Positions 35,719-44,568 of a stretch of 64,000 nt of DNA are shown here, one piece after another. Both the position numbers and the translations under genes were made by a program. Under the pieces are notes generated by a model, which worked only from the letters and a program-made list of their open reading frames with translations, had not been told where the DNA came from and did no database searches. The stretch covers positions 2,976,001 through 3,040,000 of the forward strand of contig NZ_CP029642.1 in assembly GCF_003268655.1 (NCBI RefSeq), read 5' to 3'. Each line of letters starts with the position of its first letter. The stretch's first letter is position 1. The stretch is from Arthrobacter dokdonellae. Lineage in GTDB: Bacteria; Actinomycetota; Actinomycetes; Actinomycetales; Micrococcaceae.

Positions 35719-36189
35719 CCCAAAGGGCCTCTGACCTGCGGTTTTACTGTTTCAGCCAGGCACGCCGAGTGTCCAAATCACGTTCTACTCACGTTATTGA
35801 TCGAAAAGTTGGTCACGTTTGGCGACCGTGGCTACCAACTATTGGCCCTCCGATCGCCTCGCCCTACTCACGACACGGAGCACCGCCGACCAGCCAAAAA
35901 CTTCCCCTGGGACTGCGACCGGCCCGACGCGGCAGATTCGATCTTCAGGTTCACGCAGTTCGGCTACATTGCCGTGAACCAGCGGCCCTACGAAGAGCTG
36001 CCGCCGATCCATTCTGCCGGGCCTTTCTTCCAGCCGGCCAGACTCCGAACCCGTCCCTCAGAGGAACCCTCTACAGGACGGTATTTCCTCGTGGTTTGGG
36101 TTCCTGCAGGAGGGCATCCTGGACCACAGGAAACGAGAGCTCCCGCACCCCTTCCCGGCAGTGCGCCTCATGTCGAGGGCGCGCGCGCA
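35719..36189. other. Intergenic, no gene recognised
   Basis: About 470 bases between the att-like repeat and the membrane-protein gene. One plus-strand frame reads NFPWDCDRPDAADSIFRFTQ then FGYIAVNQRPYEELPPIHSA; its composition looks coding, but there is no start, ribosome site or family I recognise, so it may be a relic. Confidence 0.4.
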
Positions 36190-36579
36190 TCAGAATCGGC
36201 TGTCGGCTTTGGTTGGATAAGGCCGCGCGCCAACCTTCATTCGGACCAGCCGTCCGACTGTTGCACCGGCGATGGCGCAGAGCGCGCCGACTAGGCCAAT
36301 GATGGCGAATGGGATCAGATCGTTCGTCACGGGGGCTGTACCTTGATAGCCTGCCAGCATGAACGTGCCGGCGAGGCAGAACCCGAAGAGCGCACTGCTG
36401 CCAAGCGCGGTCGCCCAGGTTGTGGAGAAATACCCGACGAAGAGGGCAGCGAGCCCCCACGGGATCAGGCTCAGTGAGGACCCCACGAAGATGTAGCGCG
36501 CGCCGATCAGACCCAGGATGGCGCCGAGTGCCGCCGCAAGGATTGGCCGAAGGGCCGTCAAGCTGGATGGTTTGCTCAT
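36190..36579 (-). CDS. Small membrane protein, four helices
   Basis: A 129-residue hydrophobic protein with four segments (LRPILAAALGAILGLIGARY, LIPWGLAALFVGYFSTTWAT, LFGFCLAGTFMLAG, IPFAIIGLVGALCAIAGATV) and a basic C-terminus. Function unknown. It is divergent from the PadR gene and shares its operator region; no ribosome site is evident, so the mRNA may be leaderless. Confidence 0.65.
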   Translation of the reverse strand: MSKPSSLTALRPILAAALGAILGLIGARYIFVGSSLSLIPWGLAALFVGYFSTTWATALGSSALFGFCLAGTFMLAGYQGTAPVTNDLIPFAIIGLVGALCAIAGATVGRLVRMKVGARPYPTKADSRF

Positions 36580-36589
36580 GAGGCCCAGT

Positions 36590-36611
36590 GTAGTATCGTT
36601 TCACGTACTAC
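36590..36611. promoter_or_regulatory. Putative PadR operator
   Basis: Inverted repeat with perfect 6-bp arms GTAGTA and TACTAC separated by 10 bases. It lies in the 46-bp gap between the divergent membrane-protein and PadR genes, so it overlaps both promoters. Confidence 0.55.
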
Positions 36612-36625
36612 GGGAGACGGAGTAA

Positions 36626-36949
36626 ATGATGGTTCGACGCAAACAAGACGTGGCATGGGCGGATCCCGCACTGCTGATCCTCGGAAGCCTCGCTGCCGGC
36701 CCGAAACACGGATACGCGATCGTGCAGGACACCGAGGAATCCGCCGGGGTCACGCTTGGTCCAGGCACGCTTTACGCAGCACTGTCCCGACTTGAAGCTC
36801 GTGGTTACGTGCGCGCCCTTCCCGGTGAGGATCGCCGTCGACCGTATGAGATCACGACTGCCGGCTCGGCGCTGCTGACGGCGCGGCTGAAGGCGATGAG
36901 CAGTTTCGCCTCGCACGGTCTGGCACGGTTGAAGACGGCCCAGTCATGA
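36626..36949 (+). CDS. PadR-family regulator
   Basis: A 107-residue PadR winged-helix protein: LLILGSLAAGPKHGYAIVQD, then VTLGPGTLYAALSRLEARGY and DRRRPYEITTAGSALL, the complete minimal PadR fold. RBS GGGAGACGGAG precedes the tandem ATGs at 36626/36629. The stop overlaps the start of the next gene by 4 bases (ATGA), so regulator and membrane protein are coproduced. Confidence 0.9.
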   Translation: MMVRRKQDVAWADPALLILGSLAAGPKHGYAIVQDTEESAGVTLGPGTLYAALSRLEARGYVRALPGEDRRRPYEITTAGSALLTARLKAMSSFASHGLARLKTAQS

Positions 36950-37791
36950 GCCGCCTGGCGAAACTCGCACTGCGCGCATATCCGCCCTCCTTTCGTGCGC
37001 GATATGGTGACGAGCTGGCGGCCCTTGTTGAGGAAGTGCCCGGGTCGGCGCATACGACGGCGGATCTGTTCGGTGGCGCACTTCGGGCATGGGTTCGGCC
37101 GTATTTCAACGGCCCGGACGGTAAACGCCTGCGCCTGCAGGCGAGTATCTCGACCACCTGGATCGCGTGGTGCGCTGGATTCCTGATCGTGCCGGCGCTA
37201 TACAAGGCGCTCCTGGACCCGGCAGGACCAGACGCCGTAGCAGCAGTCAGGGGGTTAATGGATGCCGCGGCCATCCTCCTGTGTGTCGGTTGGGCGATCG
37301 CACTGGTTGGCCTGGGCCTCATTGTCGCCCGCGTTCTCATTCCCGCCCTCCGGTCGCAGCGAAGGAGAGTGCTCGGCCCGCTCATTCCCGCCATAGTCCT
37401 GGCGGTGGTTGTGGGAATAGGGTTCCTGGCGCTCGTGTTGATCCGTCCTAAAGTCGGGCAGCCTCCGGCTGGCCTGTTCTGGGCCTTGACTGGTTGGTTG
37501 GTCGCAGTGGTGGCCTTCCTTGGCTGCTTGGGTGTTGGGCCAACAGTGAGCCTGCGCAGACTTGAGGCAACGACTTCGACCCTGCGCGCACCTTTGTTCC
37601 TCGGGGCCGGGCTCGCAGTCGTTTTGAGCGCCATGAGCTTGTGCAGCGTGATCGCCGCATTTCTTGGTCGCAACGCCACTCTGTTCAGCAGCGTCGTTCC
37701 TGTCGTAATCGTGCTCTTTGTCGCAGCCATCGCGTCAGTGGTATCGATGGTGAGCTCCGCTCATGGCATCAACGCCGCGCACCAGAAATAG
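36946..37791 (+). CDS. PadR-linked membrane protein
   Basis: A 281-residue protein: a short cytoplasmic N-terminal motif typical of PadR-operon partners (LALRAYPPSFRARYGDEL), then about seven membrane helices. The N-terminal motif is common beside PadR regulators in actinobacteria, but no biochemical role is established to my knowledge. Overlap with the PadR gene indicates a functional pair, perhaps a membrane stress sensor or modulator. Confidence 0.78.
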   Translation: MSRLAKLALRAYPPSFRARYGDELAALVEEVPGSAHTTADLFGGALRAWVRPYFNGPDGKRLRLQASISTTWIAWCAGFLIVPALYKALLDPAGPDAVAAVRGLMDAAAILLCVGWAIALVGLGLIVARVLIPALRSQRRRVLGPLIPAIVLAVVVGIGFLALVLIRPKVGQPPAGLFWALTGWLVAVVAFLGCLGVGPTVSLRRLEATTSTLRAPLFLGAGLAVVLSAMSLCSVIAAFLGRNATLFSSVVPVVIVLFVAAIASVVSMVSSAHGINAAHQK

Positions 37792-37861
37792 CCGCGCCGG
37801 ATCGGGGTGCATTTAGGGGGTGGACCTTCCCCGTGGCGTTGTTCGTTGGTAGCGTTCCATC

Positions 37862-38443
37862 ATGAACCGCCAAGAGCTCTTTCTCCTGTCCGACGCAGCC
37901 CTTCGTGATGTGATCAACATGATTGGTCCGGACCAGCTCTCACTTGCCGCGCCCGCCGAGTGGTCGCGAAGGGCCAACCCGACCCTGCGGGACATCCTTG
38001 CCTATCACGCGTTTGATGAGGCCTGGGTGCCAGACGTCCTCGCGGGCCGCACCGCAGAGGAAGTTGGCAGCCGGTATGACGGAGACCTACTCGGGGAAGA
38101 TCCCGTCGCGGGCTACAACGAGATCAACGACGCCGCAGCTCAAGCCGTCGCTTATGACCTCGATTACGACCAGGTAGTACACCTCAGTTACGGGGACTTC
38201 TCCCTCGGCGAATACCTCGAGCACACGAGTACTTATCGGGCGTTCCAGGCCTGGTCGATCGCGCACTTCCTCGGACTCAACTATTCCCTGCCGGATCCGC
38301 TCGTCGACGGGCTCTGGGAAATCATCGGGCCGCAGATCGACGGGTTCCGGGCCATGGGTGTCTTTCCCCCAGAGGTCCAGGTACCGGAGGACTCCACGAA
38401 AGAGACGTTGCTGCTGGCCAAAGTTGGTTACTGGAGGCCGTGA
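37862..38443 (+). CDS. DinB/MDMPI-like protein
   Basis: A 193-residue protein whose pattern fits the DinB-like four-helix-bundle family (maleylpyruvate isomerase/TIGR03086-like): EWSRRANPTLRDILAYHAFDEAW supplies a metal-type His, and HTSTYRAFQAWSIAHFLGL another pair. Family members are thiol-dependent, often mycothiol-dependent, transferases or isomerases. There is no ribosome site before the ATG, and no neighbour that indicates a substrate. Confidence 0.65.
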   Translation: MNRQELFLLSDAALRDVINMIGPDQLSLAAPAEWSRRANPTLRDILAYHAFDEAWVPDVLAGRTAEEVGSRYDGDLLGEDPVAGYNEINDAAAQAVAYDLDYDQVVHLSYGDFSLGEYLEHTSTYRAFQAWSIAHFLGLNYSLPDPLVDGLWEIIGPQIDGFRAMGVFPPEVQVPEDSTKETLLLAKVGYWRP

Positions 38444-38485
38444 TTCCGGAACGGAACTTTTCAAGTCGGGCGGTACCGTCGGGAG

Positions 38486-39150
38486 TTAGGCTGCTAGTTT
38501 TTCTGCGTTTTCCTTGAGTTGGTTGATCCATGCGGGCCCGGGAAGGGCAAGGATTTTGGAGTCGGTGGTCGTGGCGAAGCGGTTCGGGGTTTTGGCTCTC
38601 GCTGCGGCGAGGGTTTTGGAGCGTTCGGCTGCGACGGCGATGGCGAGCCCGTAGTGGGCGTTGGCGGTCGCGTGCAGGCCGATCCCGGAGTGCTGGTGGT
38701 GATGGTTGTACCACTCCACGAAGCCGCTGATGAAGGCCCTGGCGTCGCTGAGGGAGGCGAAGCGTTCCGGGAACGTTGGACCGTATTTCAACGATTTGAA
38801 CAAGCTCTCACGGTACGGATTATCGTTGCTCACCCGCGGCCTGGAATGGGACCGGGTGACTTCCAAATCCGCCAGCAGCTCGGCGACGGTCTTGGACGTC
38901 CTCGACGTCCCCCGATCGGCGTGGACTACCTCGGGGACGCCGTGGATACCGAAGATTTCCTTCATCATTCTCACGGCCAGCACCGCTGATTCGGTGGCAT
39001 GGACGTGCGCGCCGACAATGAAGCGCGAGTCGATATCGATCATCATGTAGCAGTCGAATTACTTCCCCTTCACCGGCCCGGCCAGCTCGCTGCCGGCCTG
39101 GTGCACGAGTCGTCGCGGACACCGGCGGCCACCCGCCCGGGCCCTGCACG
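38486..39150 (-). pseudogene. IS3-family transposase (orfB) remnant
   Basis: The rve core is readable on the minus strand from 39046 to 38486: YMMIDIDSRFIVGAHVHATE, VHADRGTSRTSKTVAELLAD, NPYRESLFKSLKYGPTFPER, EWYNHHHQHSGIG. Immediately upstream the frame is interrupted by a TAA at 39059 (GPVKGK, stop, FDCYMM), and the N-terminal part is scrambled. The element has no recognisable ends. Confidence 0.8.
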
Positions 39151-39326
39151 CTGACGGCGGGGCGGCGATGACGGCCAAGGCACTGGTGTTGACCGTCGCG
39201 TTATTTGACGATGGGGCCGCCATAGGGTTTGGCGACGAACCGAGTATGGAAACGTCCCGCCGGGATGGTCCTGGCGGGGCGTTCGTGGTCATCGCCGCGG
39301 GCTGGTCGTCGCCGGTGCCGGGTGGG

Positions 39327-39520
39327 TTATTCGCTGAATTCGCTCACCGCTGATTGGGCCTCGGATTGGTCCACGACCGCACTTTTCGCTGAGCGGGTGG
39401 CCTTCAGGGCGGCGAGGGCGAGGTTATTCACGGTGCGTGGGTAGCCGCGGGACGCTTCGTGGATGACCGTGATCGCATCTTCGGAGAGGAGCGGGTCGGA
39501 TCGGCTCGGCGGCGGACCAG
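39327..39520 (-). pseudogene. AAA ATPase (ExeA/TniB-like transposition helper) tail
   Basis: The C-terminal ~55 residues of an AAA+ helper protein remain: LSEDAITVIHEASRGYPRTV, then NNLALAALKATRSAKSAVVD, ending AVSEFSE. Upstream the frame dissolves. Such ATPases accompany transposases in actinobacterial elements. Confidence 0.6.
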
Positions 39521-39769
39521 GCCGACCAGGAAGACTTCCCCGGCCAGTTGATGGATACTGGTCCAGCAACCGAATCCCTCCACAACCGGGATAAGTTTGT
39601 GGCTGCAAGACGGATGCTGGAGAAAGCACGCCAGACATTCCCGACTGTCGATTAATTTCCATCTTGAATCATTGCCTCACAAAGGGGGCCTGGCATCAGT
39701 CGCGGGCCACCACCGACGGCTTCGCAATCTCGTGGCCCCGGGGCATCTGCGAAACGTTCGCAGGTTTGA

Positions 39770-39960
39770 TCAGGAAATTGCAAGGGTCACCCGTTTCGTG
39801 GCTAGGTCTACGGTGAAGGATGCGGTGGTCATCACCGTGGATTCTTTGTCGGGATCGATAGTGCGCCGGTGAAGGGCCGGAGCCGTGCGGGCAGTTCGTC
39901 GAGTCCGAAAGGTTTGGTGATGTGGTCGTCTTCGCCGGCGACCGGGCTTCCTCCAGGACG
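39770..39960 (-). pseudogene. KdpE-like response regulator remnant
   Basis: On the minus strand two bits of a KdpE-type regulator survive in different frames: GEDDHITKPFGLDELPARLR (end of the receiver domain) and TASFTVDLATKRVT (start of the DNA-binding domain). Stops and frameshifts separate them. Nothing of the kdp operon is seen nearby. Further left (about 40090-40200, minus) a fragment HTFQHGQTGPGCRQFTLTEL suggests another dead regulator. Confidence 0.5.
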
Positions 39961-40256
39961 TCATCTGTCTCTGGCTCAGGCAGCCGAGGCACTCGGAAAT
40001 TGAAAGCCAGGCTTTCCTCGTAGCCGAGGGTTGTTCCCGTCGCGTCGTCTGGTCGCGGTCAGAGCTTCGTTCATTCGCCGCCAGGCTGTCCTGAGCGCTC
40101 GAATTCCTGCCGGCCCAGCTCAGTGAGTGTGAACTGCCTGCAGCCCGGACCGGTCTGGCCGTGTTGGAACGTGTGCTCGACGAGGCGCCGGCCGCGGACG
40201 TGTCGCCACCTTCTAGACCTGCTGGCCCGTCGACAACAACTCGTGGCCATGCGATT

Positions 40257-41189
40257 TCAGAGATCGTCGTCGGGTCGGGCGGCGAGGATCCGATTGGCTC
40301 TGACCTGAAGGATGCCCATCGACTCCTGGATCAGGGGCGAGGCGGTGCTGCCCCTGCGCACCGCGGCGACAATGCGGCGGGTGGGTTTCGGGTGGCCGGT
40401 GATGCGTAGCCGAACCACGTTTTCGGCACCATTCAAAGGTGCCAGCCGGGGCAGCAGGCCGACGCCCAGCCCCGCACCCACGAACGCGATGTGGGTTTCC
40501 CATTCAACGGCTTCATGGGCAATCCGCGGAGTCACTCCGACTGCTGTGAACGCCGCGGTGAAGAGGGAATGGTAGGTGGAACCGGCGGCCTCCGTGATCC
40601 AGGGGTCCGATGCCAGCTCTTCAAGCGTCGCTGTTTCCCGTGATGCCAGCGGATGGTCACCGGGAACGATCACGTCCAGTGGATCGTCGAGCAGGACTCT
40701 TTGCTCGAAGCGCGGATCGTCCTCACCATAAGTGTCGGACTGCATGGCGACGATAACTGCAAGGTCGATGCGTTCGGCAATCAACAGGTCGAAGCAACGG
40801 GCGGGATTAGCCTCAAGAACCTGCACCTCCAGCAGGGGGTGTGTCGAACGCAGGGTGGCGGCCAGCGGCGCGAGCAACTGGGCGGCTGCAGAGGAGAATC
40901 CGCCGAGGCCAAAGTGGGACTGCACTTGGTCGCCGGCCTCCATGGCTGAGGCACGCAGGCTCTCCCACTGGGCAATGAGGGCATCGGATCCCGCGACGAG
41001 AAAGCGCCCCGTGGCGGTAAGCCGCAGGCCCCGCCCCTCTTTCGTCAAGAGCTGCATTCCTAGCACGCGCTGGAGCTCTCGCAGTTGCGCGGAGACGGCA
41101 GAGGGAGAATAGCCGGTGAGTTCCGCTGTGGCGCCTATCGTCCCGCAACGGGCGAATACGCGGAGTGTGACGAGCCTCGCATCGATCAT
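40257..41189 (-). CDS. LysR-family regulator of the betaine cluster
   Basis: A 310-residue LysR regulator: N-terminal HTH (RVFARCGTIGATAELTGYSP, SAVSAQLRELQRVLGMQLLT), then the periplasmic-binding-like effector domain. I start it at the ATG at 41189 (MIDARL), five codons after the first possible ATG, because LysR proteins typically begin just before this helix. It is divergent from the betaine monooxygenase gene, separated by 160 bp, and is its likely activator; betaine or dimethylglycine would be a logical effector (inference). Confidence 0.88.
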   Translation of the reverse strand: MIDARLVTLRVFARCGTIGATAELTGYSPSAVSAQLRELQRVLGMQLLTKEGRGLRLTATGRFLVAGSDALIAQWESLRASAMEAGDQVQSHFGLGGFSSAAAQLLAPLAATLRSTHPLLEVQVLEANPARCFDLLIAERIDLAVIVAMQSDTYGEDDPRFEQRVLLDDPLDVIVPGDHPLASRETATLEELASDPWITEAAGSTYHSLFTAAFTAVGVTPRIAHEAVEWETHIAFVGAGLGVGLLPRLAPLNGAENVVRLRITGHPKPTRRIVAAVRRGSTASPLIQESMGILQVRANRILAARPDDDL

Positions 41190-41348
41190 GCATCCATTGT
41201 GCATTGTATTCTCTCAAATTTTGCGCTTTTCTCGCAGAAGATTTGTGACTAATCTCATAGCTACACCAATTGCGAGGACGACGCCGGTGCCACCCCACCT
41301 CCTCGCCCCCCGAATCGCACACGTCCCCAGCCCTCCCGAAGGAAACCC

Positions 41349-42653
41349 ATGACAGCTTCAGTGAACGTGCCCCTCAATTCACGCGGAAAACTCGCTGCAA
41401 CATTGCCTGCCGAGCAGCTGGCAGAAATTACCGCGTTGTTTGAGTTCCGGCGCACCGGCCACTCCCTCGATGCCCCCTTCTACACCGACTCGACAATTTT
41501 CAAGATCGACATGGAAGCCATTTTCGGCCAGCACTGGATCTTTGCCGCCAGCACCGCTGAACTCCCGGAGCCGGGCGACTACGTCACCGTCGACTACGGG
41601 CCATACTCCCTGATTGTGTTGCGCAACGACGACGGGGGCGTCAACATCCTGCACAACGTGTGCCGCCACCGCGGCGCCCGCGTCCTGACCGATGCCGCAG
41701 GGACCACCGGGAACCTCGTTTGCGGCTACCACTCCTGGACCTACTCCCCGGAGGGCAACCTGATCCATGCCTCCGCGCCCGGGGAAACGAAGTTCGACAA
41801 GGGCTGCTTCGGCCTCAAGCGCGCCCACGGCCGCGAGGTTGCCGGACTTATCTTCGCCTGCATTGCGGATGAACCGCCAGCGGACTTCGACGAAACCGCA
41901 AAGATCTTTGAGCCCTACCTCGCGCCGCACGATCTGTCGAAGACAAAAATCGCCTACCAGCAGAACATCATCGAAGAGGGCAACTGGAAGCTCGTCATGG
42001 AGAACAACCGTGAGTGCTACCACTGCGACGGCCACCCTGAGCTCGCCTGCTCCCTCTTTCCCACCTGGGGCCTGACGGAGGGCCTGATCCCGGCCCATCT
42101 CCAGGAGGTGTGGGACCGGAACAAGGAAGCACAGTCCACGCTCGAGGACCGGTGCCGCCGCTATGGCCTTCCCTATGAGGTCGTCGAGCAGCTTGACACG
42201 CGCATCGCGGGAATCCGCATCTCTCGGGAATCGCTCGACGGTGACGGTGAATCGTTTTCGCCCGACGGGCACAGGCTCTCCAAGAAGCTGCTTGGCGACT
42301 TGCGTGACTTCCGCCTTGGCCGCTGCTCGATGCACCTGCAGCCCAACAGCTGGTTCCACTTTCTCGGCGACCACGTCGTCACGTTCGGCGTTTTCCCCAT
42401 CAATGAACACCAGACACTGGTACGCACCACCTGGCTGGTGGCTGACGACGCCGTGGAAGGCATCGACTACGACCCGGAGAAACTCACCTACACCTGGAAG
42501 CAGACGAACCTGCAGGACAAGGCGTTCGTGGAACTGTGCCAGCAGGGCGCCGGCAGTCCCGCCTATGAGCCCGGTCCATACATGAAGAGCGAATACCAGG
42601 TCGAGGCATTCATCAACTGGTACGTGCAGCGCGTACAGGAGCACTTGGCATGA
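41349..42653 (+). CDS. gbcA: Glycine betaine monooxygenase, Rieske oxygenase subunit
   Basis: A 434-residue ring-hydroxylating-type oxygenase. The Rieske [2Fe-2S] ligands are Cys105-His107 (NVCRHRGA) and Cys125-His128 (VCGYHSWTY). The mononuclear iron site is in MENNRECYHCDGHPEL (His225, His229). This last motif and the overall length fit GbcA-type enzymes, which oxidatively remove one methyl of glycine betaine to give dimethylglycine and formaldehyde. RBS GAAGGA precedes the ATG, and the stop overlaps gbcB. The downstream dimethylglycine oxidase supports the assignment over other quaternary-amine demethylases such as stachydrine or carnitine enzymes, which remain possible. Confidence 0.88.
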   Translation: MTASVNVPLNSRGKLAATLPAEQLAEITALFEFRRTGHSLDAPFYTDSTIFKIDMEAIFGQHWIFAASTAELPEPGDYVTVDYGPYSLIVLRNDDGGVNILHNVCRHRGARVLTDAAGTTGNLVCGYHSWTYSPEGNLIHASAPGETKFDKGCFGLKRAHGREVAGLIFACIADEPPADFDETAKIFEPYLAPHDLSKTKIAYQQNIIEEGNWKLVMENNRECYHCDGHPELACSLFPTWGLTEGLIPAHLQEVWDRNKEAQSTLEDRCRRYGLPYEVVEQLDTRIAGIRISRESLDGDGESFSPDGHRLSKKLLGDLRDFRLGRCSMHLQPNSWFHFLGDHVVTFGVFPINEHQTLVRTTWLVADDAVEGIDYDPEKLTYTWKQTNLQDKAFVELCQQGAGSPAYEPGPYMKSEYQVEAFINWYVQRVQEHLA

Positions 42654-44065
42654 TTGAAGTCCTCACCGAGACGGGAACCCAGGAACCACAGCGGATTCGC
42701 GGTCTTGAAATGCCGTGGAACAGGGTGATGGGCAGCAACGAGGGTGCCGCCCGGGCGGCCCACGCTTTGGGACCCTGGCATCCGCAGGAGTTCATGGCCG
42801 AATGCGTCGAAACCGTTCCCGAGGCAGGCGGCATGATGACCTTCGTGTTCCGCCGCTGCGACGGTGCGCCCCTGGCGTTCCGAGCCGGCCAGTACGTGAA
42901 CGTCGCGTTTCCCGTCAATGGCGAGGAGCCGGAGCCGGTGGACCGGAGCTACTCGCTGTCAAGTTCGCCCACCGAGCCGTGGACCTTCAACATCACCGTC
43001 AAGTGCGACCCCACGGGACTCGTCTCACCATGGGTGCACGCGAACGTCAAACCCGGCACCGTACTTGAGATGCTCGGACCGGTCGGGGCATTCCACCTGC
43101 CCGATGCCGACCGGCGGGCACGGTACCTCCTGCTTGCCGCCGGCGCAGGCATCACCCCCATCATGTCGATGGTGCGGACCATCCACTCCCTGCCCGGACA
43201 GGCCGACGTCGTTGTGCTCTACCACGGAGCGGCTGCCGGAGGCTTTGCCTTCCACAAGGAGTTGGCCTACACCGCCTCCGTGGACTCGCGCGTCAAGGTC
43301 TTCTACTCCCTGGGCGACCGCAGCATACCCGATGGGTGGGAAGGGCTCAGCGGAAGGCTGACGGCGGCCATGCTCGAGGAGGTGGCCCCGGACGCCAATG
43401 GCCGCCAGGTGTACGCATGTGGACCTGAGGGTTACCTGAACACCGCCACCGAGCTCCTCAAGAAGGTCGGTGTGGACGACACTTCCATCTACATGGAGTT
43501 CTTCTCCGGGGACCGCCAGACCCTCCTTGAATACCAGGCGGAGGTGGCTCTCGCGGCCGACTTCGCGGAAGGGATCGCCGAGGAGATCGCAGAATCCGCC
43601 GAGGACTACTATGAAAGCCAGCCCACCGCATTCGGCCTCTACGAGCCGGTTTACGACGCCGACGGAACCCTGGAGGCCTCGGGGCTGCCCCTGGAAATCG
43701 TCGCCCCTGAGGCGCCCGGCTCCGACGCCTCAGCCGAGAGCGCGGGCGGGGAGCCGGAAGCCGCTTCACCTGATGCCTCGAGCTTCGACACGGTGGGTAC
43801 AGGCAGCCTCACCATGTCCTTCATGCGCACCGGCATCAATGTGCGGATCGAGCCCAGTGAGCGCATCCTCGAGGTGGCCCACCGTGCGGGCGTCAGAATT
43901 GGCGCGAACTGCAAGGAAGGCATGTGCGGCTCCTGCAAGGTCGTCAAGCTTTCAGGGGAGATCGAGATGAACCACCAGGGCGGGATCCGTGCACGGGAAA
44001 TCTCTGCAGGCAAGTTCCTGCCCTGCTGCTCCACCGCGCGCACAGACATGGTGATCGATGCCTAG
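42650..44065 (+). CDS. gbcB: Glycine betaine monooxygenase, reductase subunit
   Basis: A 471-residue electron-transfer partner of GbcA. FAD domain (RSYSLSSSP, about residues 98-106), NAD(P)H domain (YLLLAAGAGITPIMSMVRTI; YACGPEGYL), then a plant-type [2Fe-2S] ferredoxin domain with CKEGMCGSCKVVKL and a last CC near the C-terminus. A ~90-residue acidic, Ala/Pro/Ser-rich linker separates reductase and ferredoxin parts, making it about 100 residues longer than GbcB proteins of pseudomonads as I recall them. The start overlaps the gbcA stop (ATGA). Confidence 0.88.
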   Translation: MIEVLTETGTQEPQRIRGLEMPWNRVMGSNEGAARAAHALGPWHPQEFMAECVETVPEAGGMMTFVFRRCDGAPLAFRAGQYVNVAFPVNGEEPEPVDRSYSLSSSPTEPWTFNITVKCDPTGLVSPWVHANVKPGTVLEMLGPVGAFHLPDADRRARYLLLAAGAGITPIMSMVRTIHSLPGQADVVVLYHGAAAGGFAFHKELAYTASVDSRVKVFYSLGDRSIPDGWEGLSGRLTAAMLEEVAPDANGRQVYACGPEGYLNTATELLKKVGVDDTSIYMEFFSGDRQTLLEYQAEVALAADFAEGIAEEIAESAEDYYESQPTAFGLYEPVYDADGTLEASGLPLEIVAPEAPGSDASAESAGGEPEAASPDASSFDTVGTGSLTMSFMRTGINVRIEPSERILEVAHRAGVRIGANCKEGMCGSCKVVKLSGEIEMNHQGGIRAREISAGKFLPCCSTARTDMVIDA

Positions 44066-44568
44066 CCGCTTCCAGCTGCTCTAGGCCGGGCAGCAACAGT
44101 GACAAGTCCGAGAATGTCAGGCGTGGCGTTTGGTTTGCCCTCTATGGATTCGCGGGCTCCCCCCAACCACCCCGTGCGTTTCGGGGGATACAAATGCACC
44201 ACCGGCCCGAGTGCATCTAGGACATGTTGCCGGCCACCCCCCTCCATCGGCACAGCCAGCCTGAACGCCTTCGTTGCCCGGCAGCGGTATGCGTTGCATG
44301 TATCAATTGGCCCAACTCGCTTCACGAAAACCGACAACAACCACCTCGCAGACAGTCTGAGGCAACCAGCATCGCCGTCAAGCTCATGATTCACCGAGCA
44401 GAGGATTCACTCATGTCTACAAGCAATGACTCAAAACCCTCCACGCCCAAGGAGTTGGCCGCCGAGAACAGCTTGGCAGCAGCTTCCCCCGACGCAGAAC
44501 CCAGAAGTATACAGAACCCTAAAGCAGTCTTCAGTGTCACCGCTGAACCAAGAAGGGAACAAATCTCA
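44066..44568. other. Spacer with uncertain N-terminus of the MFS gene
   Basis: The frame of the MFS gene is open back to 44224, and an ATG at 44413 with GAGG nearby could add 52 hydrophilic residues. I see no other gene here. The first ~150 bases may hold a promoter for the second half of the cluster, but no clear -35/-10 pair was identified. Confidence 0.45.

Noticed and set aside
35674..36294. 206-codon plus-strand frame after the right att-like repeat
   Set aside because: It begins inside the repeat and ends antisense to the membrane-protein gene. Only a middle segment has protein-like composition and no family is recognised.
41379..42644. 421-codon open frame on the strand opposite the betaine monooxygenase
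   Set aside because: It is an antisense shadow of a high-GC gene with no motif and no ribosome site. The plus-strand Rieske protein is unmistakable.
44224..44412. N-terminal extension of the MFS transporter to 44224
   Set aside because: The added residues are non-membrane, repetitive in composition and lack a ribosome site; later ATGs at 44413 and 44569 are better.
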